A stretch of DNA of 64,000 nucleotides from Owenia fusiformis. Its lineage: Eukaryota > Annelida > Polychaeta > Sabellida > Oweniidae. Below the pieces are notes generated by a model. The model was not told the origin of the DNA. It made no database searches and worked only from the letters and a program-made list of their open reading frames with translations. Below are positions 54,901 through 64,000 of the stretch, in pieces. The first letter of the stretch is position 1. Each line of letters starts with the position of its first letter. Made by a program: the position numbers and the translations under genes. Location of the stretch: contig CAIIXF020000006.1 in assembly GCA_903813345.2 (NCBI GenBank), forward strand, positions 39,397,936 to 39,461,935. Reading direction: 5' to 3'.

Positions 54901-57900
54901 CCTTAGAGTGATGAACTTCGTTCTCCAAACCGAGAATCATCCTTTGGGTGTTTTTCAATTAGGAATATTCTATAAAAGCTGGGTATAACTTTACGCCTCA
55001 TATTTTGTTATATTATTTTCCTTTTCTTGCATTTTTGAAATGGCCCCTCATTAAGTTAACTTTCAATGAATGAATTGCAACTCTAAAACTACAATGCCAA
55101 TTAATTTGATATGTTGTTTTTCATACAAAATGTAATTTTCCAATCTTGAATGGATGAATGAAATCTTAAACAATGAAAACTAAATATACGTGGCATTTAA
55201 CACTAACTCGGATAATAGACAAACTGAATGACCAATTACAACAATGGACCTAAAATAATAGATGAATGAAATGAAACTGTGGCAATCTCGATGGAACTGC
55301 AAACCATTCATTCTACATGTATTGTTCACCAACTGTGTATAGGCTGCAGATAAACAATTTTCAATCATTTGAAAACTGAACATTACTCTTGAAACATCCT
55401 CAGTCACAGTAAGTAAAATATTTATTTTAACCTCTTGAATCCCAGGCTCTAAAATCAGTTGAAACCAGAGAATTTTTCATTTTTGCCACCTTTTGACATT
55501 TTACTATTTACCTATACAACTTTAGATGCTCAACTTTGTAAAATTAGATGGCAGAGATCATTTCGACATGTTTTAAAACAATTTTTGTGTAAATTGGATG
55601 AAAAATTGTTCAATTAAGAGCAATTTTAGTAGACAATTTTGTGACGGATTTTCTCATCACTCTGGGTTTCAAGCTCATTTCTGAAGTGACAGTGTGTTAA
55701 TTTCTTTGGTATATTCAGTAAAATAATTTAATCGTGCATTTAATTTGCCTTGCTATGTGTGAATATAATTTATAAATAATTTCAGTATATCACTATGATG
55801 AAATTGCACACAGCATTGGCAATGTTTTTGTTCATGACACTGTTAATACCAGCGACAGATGCCTGGTGGAGAAGGAGGTTTCCATCATTAAGTCCAGGAT
55901 GTAGGTATGCAAATGTCAGGATATGCAGTTACAAAGGGCGCTGTCGTTTTGTGAGAAAACAAATATGCGGCACAGGAAAGGTCGATATTGACACTACGGA
56001 TGATGACCTAGAGGAGGTAAGATTTCAAAATGGCAGTTTCAAAATGGCAGTTTCAAAGTGGCAGTCAATCATTTTAGTACTCCTGACGATGACATTGCTG
56101 TGATCCAAGGTTGAATTGAGGTGATTATGCCATTTCATTTCATTTTTGAGGTAAGATTTTTATAATATCTCCAAAGTAAAATAAGATAAATACACCACTT
56201 ATAGATCACATTTACGTAACGTTACAACAAAACAGTAACTGGACTTTACTGAACCTTGATCAATATAATCATAAAGGTACGAAGAAGATGAACATGATGA
56301 ATCTAATTCACATTTCTCACTGAATCTAGCACTATAGAGATGTGTACCTTATGGCCTGGGTGTATAAATTCTAATAGGAAATTTGCATTTTGTTATTCCC
56401 ACCAGTTTCAAAATGGCAGCCAATCACTTTAGTGCTTATGATGACATTGCAATGATCCAATGTTAAATTGAAGTGATTGTGCCATTTCAAGTATTTTTTG
56501 CATTTACTGAACCAAAAAAATCTGGTACATTGTGTACAAAATAACCTAATATTTACATTTTCTTAATTATTGAAGATCAGAAAAGGAAAGAATCATGCAA
56601 CCGGTATGCCAGTGGAATTCAATTTCTATGATATGAAACAAGATGGTGTGATATACCCCCAAGAAATGGCATCAACCCTTTGCATGAAGGTCAAACAAAC
56701 AAAGCAAGTTATCGATAGTTGTGATAAAGATGGTAAGTAGTGTTGTTGTGATAAAAATAGTTGTGATAAAGATGGTAAGTAGTGTTGCTGTGATAAAAAG
56801 AGTTGTGATAAAGATGATAAGTAGTGTTGTTGTGATAAAAATAGTTGTGATAAAGATGGTAAGTAGTGTTGTTGTGATAAAAAGAGTTTGTTATATTGAT
56901 AGTTGTGATAAAAATCAGGTAAGCAGTTGTGATGAAAATTAAGTAAGATTCATAATTCCAGTAATTGAGCAAATGAAGCTAAAAATAAGCAATCAAATAA
57001 CCACGTTGCAACAGTATATGAAAAAATAGAAAGAATTGTTGTACAAGATCTAACTCTTTGTTTATTTCAAATAGTTATGTTTTATATTTATTTCAATTTT
57101 AGGTGACCATGGTTTGAACAGGGGAGAATTTGAAAATTGTGAATTTGCTTTTGAAAACAGGCCATTGGACAGCGGTAGGTCCTAAACACAAACTCAGAGG
57201 TTTCATGGGAATATGGGAAAAAAGGCAAAACGCATTAACGAATATGTTTTTGAACATTGTTATTTCCAATTTTCAATTTTTGTAAGAAGAACCAGCAATT
57301 TCTTAAAAAAGAACCAGCAATTTCTTTTAAAAGAACCAGCGATTTCTTTACTAACAAGAACCAGCAATTTCTGTAATAACAAGAATCAGCAATTTCTTTT
57401 AAAGGAACCAGCAATTTTTGTAAAAAGAACCAGTAAAAACTGTTCAAACAACCAGCAATTTCTGAAAATAAACAACCAGAAAAATTTGCCTGCTGCTAAA
57501 ATTTGTCATTATCAATCTGAAATTTTGATAATCATACATATATCTGTTTCTCGTACACAGAGGGTAGTTGCACAATTGCATGCAGTTACTGCCGATTTGT
57601 GACCACTCCCCAGCATAAAAAAGATTTTACTACTTTCAGGTAAAGAACCACTATTTACAGTCGAAGGTGAAGATTAGGAATAAACCAAACCAACAAAATT
57701 AACAATACTATACAAGAAAGAAAGAACAATTAAAGATACAATGCAATATATTAAGAAACAATGAGAAACAATAAATACAAAATATGAAACATATCATAAT
57801 TCACAATGTGGATCAAAGTAATGCAAAGTGATGAACCGATTAATGCCTTAATTAATGATTCAATTGAATTAAATTGATGGTTTCAAGTATCCTGTTGACA

Positions 57901-60900
57901 GAGTTATAAATTTTTAAAGAATAGTGATTTTCTGTTCTATTTAACATTTGACCAGTAGAAACATTTGTTCATAGTGTTCATAGTTCATTTGTTCATAGTT
58001 CATTTGTCCATATACACATCAGAGATATGCTGGTTACTCAATTAGTACAAAATGAGTACTAAATTAGCACTCTGGTAAAAGCACGCTCATGAGCATTTTG
58101 TACTAACTGAGTACTCAGCATATGTATGAGTGCTCATTGAGTAATAAAAAATCAATGAAATTAATGCTATTTTATCACTAATCAGATTAGTGCTCATTTA
58201 GCACTAAAACTGCAATAAATCAGTACTCATGGCATATGTGCTCATCTAGTTCTAATATTTACTGAAATTAGTACTCAATTAAAATACCACGAGTACTATT
58301 TAAGTACTCGGCATATCTCCCTGTTTAGTGTTCACTGTTCATTGTTTATAGTTCATTTGTTCATAGTGCTCATATTTCATTTGTCCATAGTTTATTTGTT
58401 CATAGTTCATTTGTTCATAGTGTTCACTGTTCATTGTTCATAGTTCTCATAGTTCATTTTTTTCATAATTCATTGTGTTCATAGTTCATTTGTTCATAGT
58501 GTTCACTGTACATTGTTCATAGTGTTTTAAAAAGTGTGTTATTTTTTACTCACCAGAGCCAGGTGTTTTCATTTTCCTATCATGCCCTATGGGTGAGAGC
58601 TCAGGGGATGAGAAGTGATCGCCTGACCCAATTGAACATCTCTGGAAAACTGGCGTGGCCATATTACTGGCTCCTTTGTGTACTATCTTGGGACTAGATG
58701 AAAATTGCATCTGCAACAATGAATAAACAAATTTTGACCCAATAAATTTATTTTGAGGACCTGTCAAAAACTAGTCAAAATATCTCTATGATATGTCTAT
58801 AGTAAACATTTGTATATTCTAAGAAGAAACGTGATGTCATAAAAACAAGAACAATTGATTGACTAATCTATAAGCAATTTACGTGTAGATCTTTTAACCG
58901 TGGAACAAAAACTTTTGGTCATATATTGCGCCATAAATCGTAGAATTTCAGCCTCTATTCCTTAAATAATCAAACCATATCAATAATGTAGAGCTAGATA
59001 CAACACTTAAACAAAAAGCTAGCTTACTGAGTTGGGTGTTTTTGTTGCACTATACTTCTGTTGCTCTGGAGTAACACACTTCAAAGGCGAGACATTCGGT
59101 GAGTGTAACCCTTCCGATTGGTCGCTACTGATCTTCTCTTGCCTATAATTGAGATAAAATGTTATAAGTCAACTTAACAAAAATACGAGTCAGAGTGCAT
59201 GGAAAATTGTAAATCCCTCCCAAGATTTTTTCAAATAAGACATGTAGCATGTATGTAGTCCAATGGGATTCCAACAGCTTTGAATTCTAAAATTTAGTAT
59301 TTATTTGGTAATAATGAGATGACAGCAATAAGACAAAGGATATTGTTTTCCAGCATTCTTTAGAGATTCTCTGTTGTCAGTGACTTATTTGTGGTCACAT
59401 GATTCACAAGTGACAGCATGCAAAATAGTGTAAAGGACCAATTTGGTTATCATGTTACCATAATTGGCATCTCCAAGCTAAATATTTGGTCTGGAGAAGA
59501 CCATTATAGTAATATTTTTACCAAACTGTTCCCTGCCAGGCAAATGAAAATCGGGAATAAATCTTGGTTGACAATATTTCTTGAGCTTTTTAAACCAAAA
59601 AGTTTTGGATGAAACTGAGAACATACTTTTTGGAATATATGTTCACTTACTTGACCGGGCTTAGAGGTTGCGAGGTCTCTCCTTGGAAGAAGAGTTTACG
59701 ACGTAGAGAAGATGTACTAAGGACGTCTTGGCTGCCATCATCGCTGTCATTCTGTGTGTAATATTCACCTATTGATGAGAGAAGAAATTAGAATACAGGA
59801 GAAATGCCTAAAATAGTGTTCATTTTGCAAGAGCATTTCAATTAAGACATAAGACACAAACTACTAAATTGATATGTACCGGATTTTCTCGCATATAAGC
59901 CCTGGGCGTATTACTGAAAGAAGGGGTAATTTCGTCTGTTATTTTACCTCTTATTTTTCGCCCATGGGCGTATACTAGTAAGTGTACTACTTTCGATTTT
60001 TGGCCCATGAGCCTAAATTTTGAGAAAATCCGGTAACCAGGCAAGATGCTTTCCATTTGTATGAAACAAGCAGATCCATGTTTTAAATTGAAGTACTTAA
60101 TTGAAGTAATTAAACTACTTTTATTGTCTGAATACTGAATGCAGAATTTAAATAAAGGCAAAATTGTGAAGAATTAGTATAAACGATATACATGTAATAA
60201 ATCTTTGAAGTAAAATAGTTATATTTCAGTGTAGGTCTTACCCAGAATCCTTTGAAGATCTAAGTCCATTGGGATTGAAAGGGCTGTCTGACAAGAAACT
60301 AAAATAAAGCAACACAACAGAACTTTTCAGAACAAAAACAAAAGTGCAAAATTATTGACTAAATATATTGAACAATATACAAAAATACATATAATATAAA
60401 ATAAAATGATATGTGTGATCAAAATAAATTCCGATAGAACAATTTATACTAGCTTTAATAATAACATTTCTTATGAATGACAAAACTAAATTGAAACTGG
60501 TATTGAAAACAAAAATGTAGTGATAAGTTTAAGCCTTATATGGTATGTTTCATATATATATCACTTAGTGAAAGAACAAAAATAATACCATAAAAGAACA
60601 AAAATTACACTATAAAGGAACAAAAATAATACCATAAATGTAGTTAAATCTGTTTAATCCAAAAATGGGTCAAATGGGTCTGGATTAGCAAATTTTCACA
60701 TTTTAAGGAGATGAAAAAAAATGTGTACAAAGAAAAAGTTTTCACATGTTTGGATTAGACTACGAGGTGTTCGAATATACAGGTTTCACTGTATACAATT
60801 TATTTTCACTGAATAATATTAAAAATGATCACATCTTTTAAATAAAACTTACAAAATACGGGGAAATATCAGTAAGAGCACAAGGGGTGATCTTAAACAA

Positions 60901-62638
60901 AAACTGCATAGTATCAGCAATAATTCAGAATCTGTAAAAATCTTAACCATGAGCTTAACGTTCAATACTCACCACTCTTTTTCCCAGGAAGGACCAAACT
61001 TCCACTTAAGCTTGTACAAGCTGGAGAGGCAGACTTGTCTGAAATGCACAAGTTTTTCTGTATGAGAAGCTTGATAGGTGACTTAACCTTAATAGGCAAG
61101 GAAGGTGCAACACTTTAGAGCATCTAAAGCGAAATATACAAGTTTTCCTGTACAAGTTGGGAACTAGGTTTCAAACTAAGGTACAACACTTCATTATAAT
61201 TTTCTGAAATATTCATGTTTAACGAGGTGCTTACTAGATTTTAAACTGAGATGCAACACCTAATTATAATTTTACATACATATTTTACTGAACAAGGTTG
61301 GACCAAGAGGTGCAACACCTGACCATTCTCAAAAGTATAACAATATCTTGATGTACCTAAATATGTTCCGTTTTACTGTAGATGTCAGAAAAAATATCTA
61401 AAAAATATTACATCTTCAAATGACGGACAAAATAATTTTACCTTCTGAGTTGATTCCTCTTAAAACTGATCCTTTTCCTTCTTTTGCCCCTGACCAAGGA
61501 GATGGTGCGATAATACCAGATTTGAAGAAAGTGTCGATCTGACTCTGGACATTGTTCTCGGTCTCGTGATCATGCGTTATCGTGCTCTGCTGATTTGGCA
61601 TCTCATCGATATCTGCCGGATACAGGACGGCCTTCTGGTCGATATTCCATTGAAAAAGTTTGTTTGGAGTTGCCTTAAATAAGCGTGGGCTTTTAGATAC
61701 ACATACATGTAGATGTATTGTTTTTACACTCCCATAAAATTAAGTAATAAAAATGTTGATCTATCCTGTTCCCTTGATTTTAGACTTTTTAATGCAAATA
61801 AATTACCTCCTAGAATTCTACTACCCAAAATGTTATTCGTTCCCTTTCCTTTGATGTACTACATATTCAAACTTTTTGGGAATATAAGTATAAATGTATT
61901 CAGTTAAGTTAACCAAAGAGATTCATTTGGGAGGTTCTTATTCACAAATTAATTAATTGTCCTTAGACTACCTAAAAACATACAGTAAGATTTTGTCAAG
62001 TTTTATAAATGAGCTGCCTTTTGAATTTAAGCTCAAATCTGAGCAGTCTTCAAGGATAGTAAAGATCACATATATCGCAAACAATTTCAGTTTTGATTAA
62101 GACTATTTTATGACCATGTAGATGTAGACAGACATTATCTTTTCAATTCATTATCTCAAAGAAAAGTATTTCACAAAAAAGATTTCTATCAAACCTTACT
62201 TACTTTATCATCACTACTAGGCGTTGATGTTTTTGCGAAGACGTTCGGACTAAACATTGGCATGTCCATACGATCCATCAAGTGGGCTTCAAATGGATTT
62301 GGTGTCGGTCCTACGCTTGGAGTCCTATTAGCAGGTGAAGAATATTGCACACCAGATGGTGTTTTAAATATGTTTTTTGGAGTTTGTATCTTATTTGTGT
62401 TGCTTGAGTAAACAAGAGGACTCGTAGTCTTTGGTGCTCTGTTTTTGGATATAGAATCATGTAGGCCTGGAAACATCTTCACGTGGGGACTGCGGTTCAT
62501 GTTTATCGGAGTCCTTGCTAATGTTGTAGGGATGTTTGGTGAAGGGGTCTTTTGTTTGTATGGTATATGTGCCGATATGGCTGCATTAAAGTCATTGGGA
62601 CTTTTAGAACTTGTGGTTTTCCCTGGTGTGGATTCCAT
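42946..62638 (-). CDS. BORA: Bora, Aurora A/PLK1 activator (nine coding exons)
   Basis: Exons in transcript order: 62204-62638 (ATG), 61442-61673, 60973-61038, 60242-60298, 59651-59768, 59028-59142, 58554-58710, 45318-45485, 42946-43736. All GT..AG with chained phases; 712 residues (human about 560). The ATG lies 21 nt after an acceptor at 62659, so a noncoding first exon precedes it. Conserved blocks: TPNKLFQWNIDQKAV, FFKSGIIAPSPW (Ser ~203 is the proline-directed site equivalent to the one needed for PLK1 activation in human Bora), CQTALSIPMDLDLQRILG, LSTSSLRRKLFF and SPNVSPLKCVTPE. Many S/TP sites suit a CDK target. A KEN box at ~619 and DTGLDS at ~608 resemble mitotic degrons. The last exon has five TNQDT-like repeats (~515-566). 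Bora is a mitotic-entry factor in cytoplasm/nucleus. Intron 7 (13 kb) contains another gene. Confidence 0.93.
44490..44672. mobile_element. MITE copy B (CTCCCCAGGATTAAAGCAAGTGGG family)
   Basis: Counterpart of 12893-13085 in the other orientation, in BORA intron 8. Ends GTCTCCCCAGGATT and AATCCTGGGGAGATC are good inverted repeats. Confidence 0.7.
45486..46279. other. BORA intron 7, proximal part, no separate gene
   Basis: AT-rich, with a short CACGTGATTC and a GATTGGCTGTCGCAACACTG stretch near 45620 but nothing I can name. Confidence 0.4.
46286..47136 (-). mobile_element. TATGG-ended element of unknown superfamily, copy 2 (851 bp)
   Basis: Opposite orientation to 23740-24569 and homologous throughout. 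Ends TATGG...CCATA flanked by the direct repeat ATCCAT at 46280-46285 and 47137-47142. Shared features: TGCTTCTTTATTC inner ends, two CACGTGAC boxes (one as TCACGTGACAAAATATC), the MAAQLFYIVQIYHVTESL frame, and ATTCGGTAAAT motifs. In BORA intron 7. Confidence 0.88.
46537..46725 (-). other. Short shared ORF inside the TATGG element, copy 2
   Basis: Open over the same 62 codons as 24130-24318 with seven replacements (for example SLVNYRKI against SLVEYRKI). No known domain. Could be chance persistence. Confidence 0.4.
47137..48034. other. BORA intron 7, no gene
   Basis: AT-rich. GTTTGTTTGATTGTTTGTTTAATC near 47597 resembles an inverted LINE tail but has no body. Confidence 0.35.
49742..49797. 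mobile_element. GC-rich MITE, half copy 3
   Basis: GCTTTGCACGCCGCTTAAAA then GCGCCATCAAAGCGCCGTTG and GTGTGAACTTAGCTTAA: the right half of the family at 31450 and 31683, without the left arm. Confidence 0.8.
49944..50750. mobile_element. Nest of palindromic MITEs sharing GGTTAATCCGGTAGCCGA ends
   Basis: The terminus TTAATCCGGTAGCCGACAGG then CGTT...GCATTCGCGAATATAAG occurs at 49947, inverted at 50390-50440, again at 50530 and 50705, with a fragment inverted at 50612. Arms of about 150 bp (CCATATATTATTGC, CATTCATGTACAAT) pair 49985-50135 with 50230-50395. At least two overlapping palindromes result. Confidence 0.75.
50878..51256. mobile_element. 379-bp palindromic MITE (TAGTCCATTTGTCA ends)
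   Basis: TAGTCCATTTGTCA ... AAAAGTACGATGTTT ... GATTTAACTGGGTTGCC ... GGGGAAAA is mirrored by TTTTCCCC ... GGCAACCCAGCTAAATC ... AAACATCATACTTTT ... TGACAAATGGACTA. Arms are about 120 bp. Confidence 0.85.
51257..52495. other. BORA intron 7, no gene
   Basis: AT-rich. A partial palindrome AATATATCAACCCTCGGTTC ... TAGATATATT near 51970-52015 resembles the CCCTCGG hairpins. Otherwise nothing supported. Confidence 0.35.
52496..52972. mobile_element. 477-bp MITE with CATGACATCACGAACAGGAC ends
   Basis: Left CATGACATCACGAACAGGAC and right GTTCTGTTCGTGACGTCATG are inverted with two mismatches. The interior has AGAACACNATATANNATAAACAC twice (52746 and 52887). No coding capacity. Confidence 0.8.
52973..54214. 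other. BORA intron 7, no gene
   Basis: No supported coding or mobile feature; a 73-codon minus frame at 53635-53856 looks random. Confidence 0.35.
54485..54902. mobile_element. PIF/Harbinger-type MITE with TTA duplication
   Basis: GGGGAGGCATCAAAAGATCA ... AAATAAATCTAGTTT and its mirror AAACTAGATTTATTTAGTTT ... TTTTGATGCCTCCCC. Flanked by TTA at 54482-54484 and 54903-54905. The uninterrupted sequence GCTCAATTAGAGTG is preserved in the partner arm at about 48073-48086, so the empty site is known and the 3-bp duplication is firm. G-runs mark the middle. Confidence 0.9.
54946..55794. other. BORA intron 7 and 5' region of the nested EF-hand gene
   Basis: 55430-55690 is an inverted, diverged copy of the repeat in 10901-11040: AACCTCTTGAATCCCAGG, then GACGGATTTTCTCATCACTC, TGGGTTTCAAGCTCATTTCT. 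The acceptor ATAATTTCAG at 55786 suggests that the nested gene has an upstream noncoding exon. Confidence 0.5.
55795..57677 (+). CDS. Secreted EF-hand protein nested in BORA intron 7 (four exons)
   Basis: Exons 55795-56016, 56576-56732, 57103-57174 and 57640-57677 with GT/AG junctions and chained phases (0, 1, 1) give 162 residues. Residues 1-23 are a signal peptide (MMKLHTALAMFLFMTLLIPA then TDA), followed by WWRRRF and a short Cys-containing segment (CRYANVRICSYKGRCRFV, RKQIC). Two EF-hands follow: DMKQDGVIYPQE, and DKDGDHGLNRGE, whose loop is split by the second intron. The C-terminus is EGED. It encodes a small secreted Ca2+-binding protein; exact family unknown. It is transcribed opposite to BORA. 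Exon 1 and exon 2 donors are each tandemly duplicated into the following intron. The start could equally be the next codon, ATG at 55798. Confidence 0.85.
56017..56480. repeat. Duplicated exon-1 donor region of the nested EF-hand gene
   Basis: TTTCAAAATGGCAGTTTCAA repeats right after the donor at 56017. The block GGCAGTCAATCATTTTAGTA...GACATTGCTGTGATCCAA, then GAGGTGATTATGCCATTTCA, recurs at 56413-56500, and TTGAGGTAAGATTTT at 56146 copies the donor GAGGAGGTAAGATTT. Confidence 0.7.
56718..56900. repeat. 42-bp tandem repeat spanning the exon-2 donor of the nested EF-hand gene
   Basis: GTTGTGATAAAGATGGTAAG starts at 56718, 56760, 56802 and 56844. The first is real: GTTGTGATAAAGATG is exon (encoding SCDKD, the start of EF loop 2) and GTAAGTAG is the donor. 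Three later copies lie in the intron, two with intact GTAAG and one mutated to ATAAG. Confidence 0.93.
57286..57470. repeat. ~24-bp minisatellite (AAGAACCAGCAATTTCTTTT)
   Basis: About nine units in the last intron of the nested EF-hand gene; gives artefactual open frames on both strands. Confidence 0.88.
57770..57775 (+). terminator. Poly(A) signal, candidate for the nested EF-hand gene
   Basis: AATAAA 93 bp after the stop at 57677; another AATAAA at 57679 is probably too close to the stop. Confidence 0.5.
57959..58520. repeat. GTTCATAGTTCATTT minisatellite split by a MITE
   Basis: Units of GTTCATAGTGTTCATAGTTC and ATTTGTTCATAG at 57959-58015 and 58322-58520, interrupted by 58019-58321. Confidence 0.8.
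58019..58321. mobile_element. Palindromic MITE of GAGTACTAATTAG motifs
   Basis: Ends AGAGATATGCTGGTTACTCA and TTAAGTACTCGGCATATCTC are inverted. The interior repeats GAGTACT/AGTACTC and GAGCACT. Inserted in the GTTCATAG minisatellite. Confidence 0.6.
59879..60033. mobile_element. 155-bp mariner-type MITE with TA duplication
   Basis: TA-CCGGATTTTCTC at 59877 and GAGAAAATCCGG-TA ending 60035: inverted 12-bp ends and TA on both sides. The interior has inverted GGGCGTAT/ATAAGCCC-type pieces. In BORA intron 4. Confidence 0.82.
60641..60795. mobile_element. Decayed pogo-like MITE in BORA intron 3
   Basis: The right end GAATATACAGGTTTCACTG fits the CAGTGAAACCTGTATATTCG terminus style. The left end TTAAATCTGTTTAATCC is only a weak inverted match, while GGATTAGC and GGATTAGAC/TTTAATCC pair inside. 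Confidence 0.4.
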
Positions 62639-62891
62639 TTCTATATGTAAGTGGATTTCCTGAAAGAAATATAGGAAAAAAAGTTCAGTGAAAAAATGTA
62701 CATGAGAAAAATCGAAGAAGTCATTCAAATATGAGTCAATTTTAGATAATTTTCTCAATATTTACATGTTATTTTGGAGATGGTACAGACACAGTGGTTT
62801 TAAAGCATAGGTTGGACTGAAACGTAGACAGGGCTGCCCCCACTCTGATGAGTTGGCCTATCAGAGTTTTGACTTATACATCAGAATACCT

Positions 62892-63047
62892 CAGGACTGT
62901 AGCCAGGGGGGGGGGGGGGGTTGATGGCCAAAAATTCTTTCAAAATCATGCAGTTTTCATCATTTTGATTTTTTAAGTGATTTTCGCCATTTTGGACCAA
63001 AATTGTCAAAATTGAACCCCCCTTGGCAAATCCTGGCTACGGGCCTG
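62892..63047. mobile_element. MITE with CAGG..CGTAGCCAGG termini, copy 2
   Basis: CAGGACTGTAGCCAGG and CCTGGCTACGGGCCTG ends, with AATTGTCAAAATTGAACCCC inside as in copy 1 (17222-17419) but reversed. TACCT lies on both sides (62887-62891 and 63048-63052), a probable short target duplication. Confidence 0.82.
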
Positions 63048-63052
63048 TACCT

Positions 63053-64000
63053 TCTATATTAATACTACACTACAGGTGCATCATGACTCTCGAGGCAGAC
63101 CGATATCTGTAATGCACATGTAAGCACGTAACAGGATCTGGAACGATGTCCCATTTATATCTGTAGGTTATATCTGTACCAGAGATTCAGATGATTGGTT
63201 TAAACATAAACTTTGAAACATTCGGAATTGGATGTCAACAATACGATGCTAGGCAACAAAAATGCACATTATTTTCTTGAGTAGATCCTAGACATGGGCG
63301 TAGCGCTATTTTTATGAGAAGTAAGCCATTCTGGGAATACTAGTTGAGCGAAGCAAAAAACAAGCATTCAGGGGCCTGGGTGGGGAGAAAAATTTTGAAT
63401 TTTGGTTGTATTTGGAAGTAGATTCTATTTGCAACCATCTTGTACGCCTGTAAGTACCTACTTACCAGGCCCTACACCGATGCTAGATCTATTTCAAGAT
63501 GATTGATTCTTAATCTTTTGCCTTTAGAAGACATAATTTTCCCCTTAATCTTAGCCTAGGAATATTACGAATGAAATCATCCCCTGCTGACTTAGCAAAG
63601 CAGATGAAAAATCATTTTATAGATCTAATTTACAAATGTGCAGAACATAGGCCAAGGGAAAAGAGATGGTGAGTTGTTTATAGAAGAGCTTGCTATTGCA
63701 TTGCCTTTGGTCTATGGTGCAGTCTGAAGTGCACCCCAAGTAAAAAAATCAAAAAAAAGAATGGGTTCAAATGTACCAATAACGATTGAGGATGATTTGT
63801 GCGATATAAATGCTAATGTACTTTACCTTGGATAATCCTGTATATAAGTACTTGATGATGTGAATGTACCTTATCTCAAAATGTCGTGAAACCGACGAAA
63901 ACCAATCATTTGTGTCCTTGTTTTCAAAGTGTTATTTTTGAAAATTTTCACACTTTTCGAATGAGCCAATGAAAACGCCGGAAATATTTAGTGCACATAC
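63053..64000. other. Upstream of BORA, no gene recognised
   Basis: A noncoding first exon and promoter of BORA should lie between 62660 and here or beyond, but no TATA, CpG cluster or clear donor stands out. AGACATGGGCGTAGCGC near 63292 resembles a hAT-like end without partner. Confidence 0.4.

Larger units (their letters stand above)
48035..54945. repeat. Large inverted repeat, ~300-bp arms ~6 kb apart
   Basis: The left arm (48035-48335) starts AAAGGATGATTCTCGGTTTG and contains TTCTAGATTTTCCAT, CCACCCAACGTCGCTT and ATATGTCATGAGCATATCATGA. The right arm (54215-54945, inverted) has the same blocks in reverse order and carries a MITE at 54485-54902. No transposase, polymerase or integrase frame lies between the arms, only nested elements. 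It is either a decayed large TIR transposon or an inverted duplication. No target duplication was found. Confidence 0.75.

Noticed and set aside
48035-54945. A Polinton/Maverick element, because of long inverted repeats
   Set aside because: No polymerase, integrase, protease or capsid frames, and the arms do not show the expected AG...TATC ends.
56709-57602. Open frames over the 42-bp and 24-bp repeats
   Set aside because: Repeat-generated frames on both strands; the real exons are 56576-56732 and 57103-57174 with correct junctions.
59838-60161. 107-codon minus frame
   Set aside because: Covers a TA-flanked mariner-type MITE (59879-60033) inside a BORA intron.

Overview
The window is AT-rich, intron-bearing animal DNA, packed with transposon debris and tandem repeats. 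It is not prokaryotic: genes have GT..AG introns, poly(A) signals and LINE insertions. The gene set (CCDC180, BORA, EF-hand genes, a CARD+NHL gene), the frequent ACATGTACATGT motifs and the Tc1/mariner-type MITEs suggest a marine invertebrate, perhaps a lophotrochozoan such as a mollusc. The phylum is inference.

Layout. 1-2580: a satellite of about 50-bp monomers in higher-order arrangement, split by a 5'-truncated LINE (917-2356). 3442-5609: an L1-like LINE with poly(A) and a 17-bp target duplication. 6264-16420 (-): the first 15 coding exons of CCDC180, a cilium/flagellum protein; the rest lies off the left edge. 17-20.4 kb: palindromic and TIR elements. 20438-21346 (+): an NHL beta-propeller gene. 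22.6-30 kb: mobile elements, an NHL pseudogene and a LINE endonuclease relic. 31270-33169 (+): a sarcoplasmic-type EF-hand gene. 34570-36024 (-): a CARD plus NHL protein. 36-42.8 kb: mostly MITEs and foldback hairpins. 42946-62638 (-): BORA, the mitotic activator of Aurora A/PLK1, with nine coding exons. Its 13-kb intron 7 holds a complete secreted EF-hand gene on the opposite strand (55795-57677) and many nested elements.

I assembled the exon models by hand. For CCDC180, BORA and both EF-hand genes every intron has GT/AG ends and the phases chain without a break. No operon-like relation exists between the genes; the only structural link is nesting.

The most unusual signals are: (1) at least five introns in two genes carry tandem duplications that begin at the 5' splice site and copy the exon end plus its donor, one of them a 105-bp in-frame triplication; (2) a two-copy element (23740-24569 and 46286-47136) with TATGG...CCATA ends, a 6-bp target duplication on each copy and a shared small ORF, which I cannot place in a known superfamily; (3) several palindromic MITE families, including one with a CRE and CCAAT boxes.
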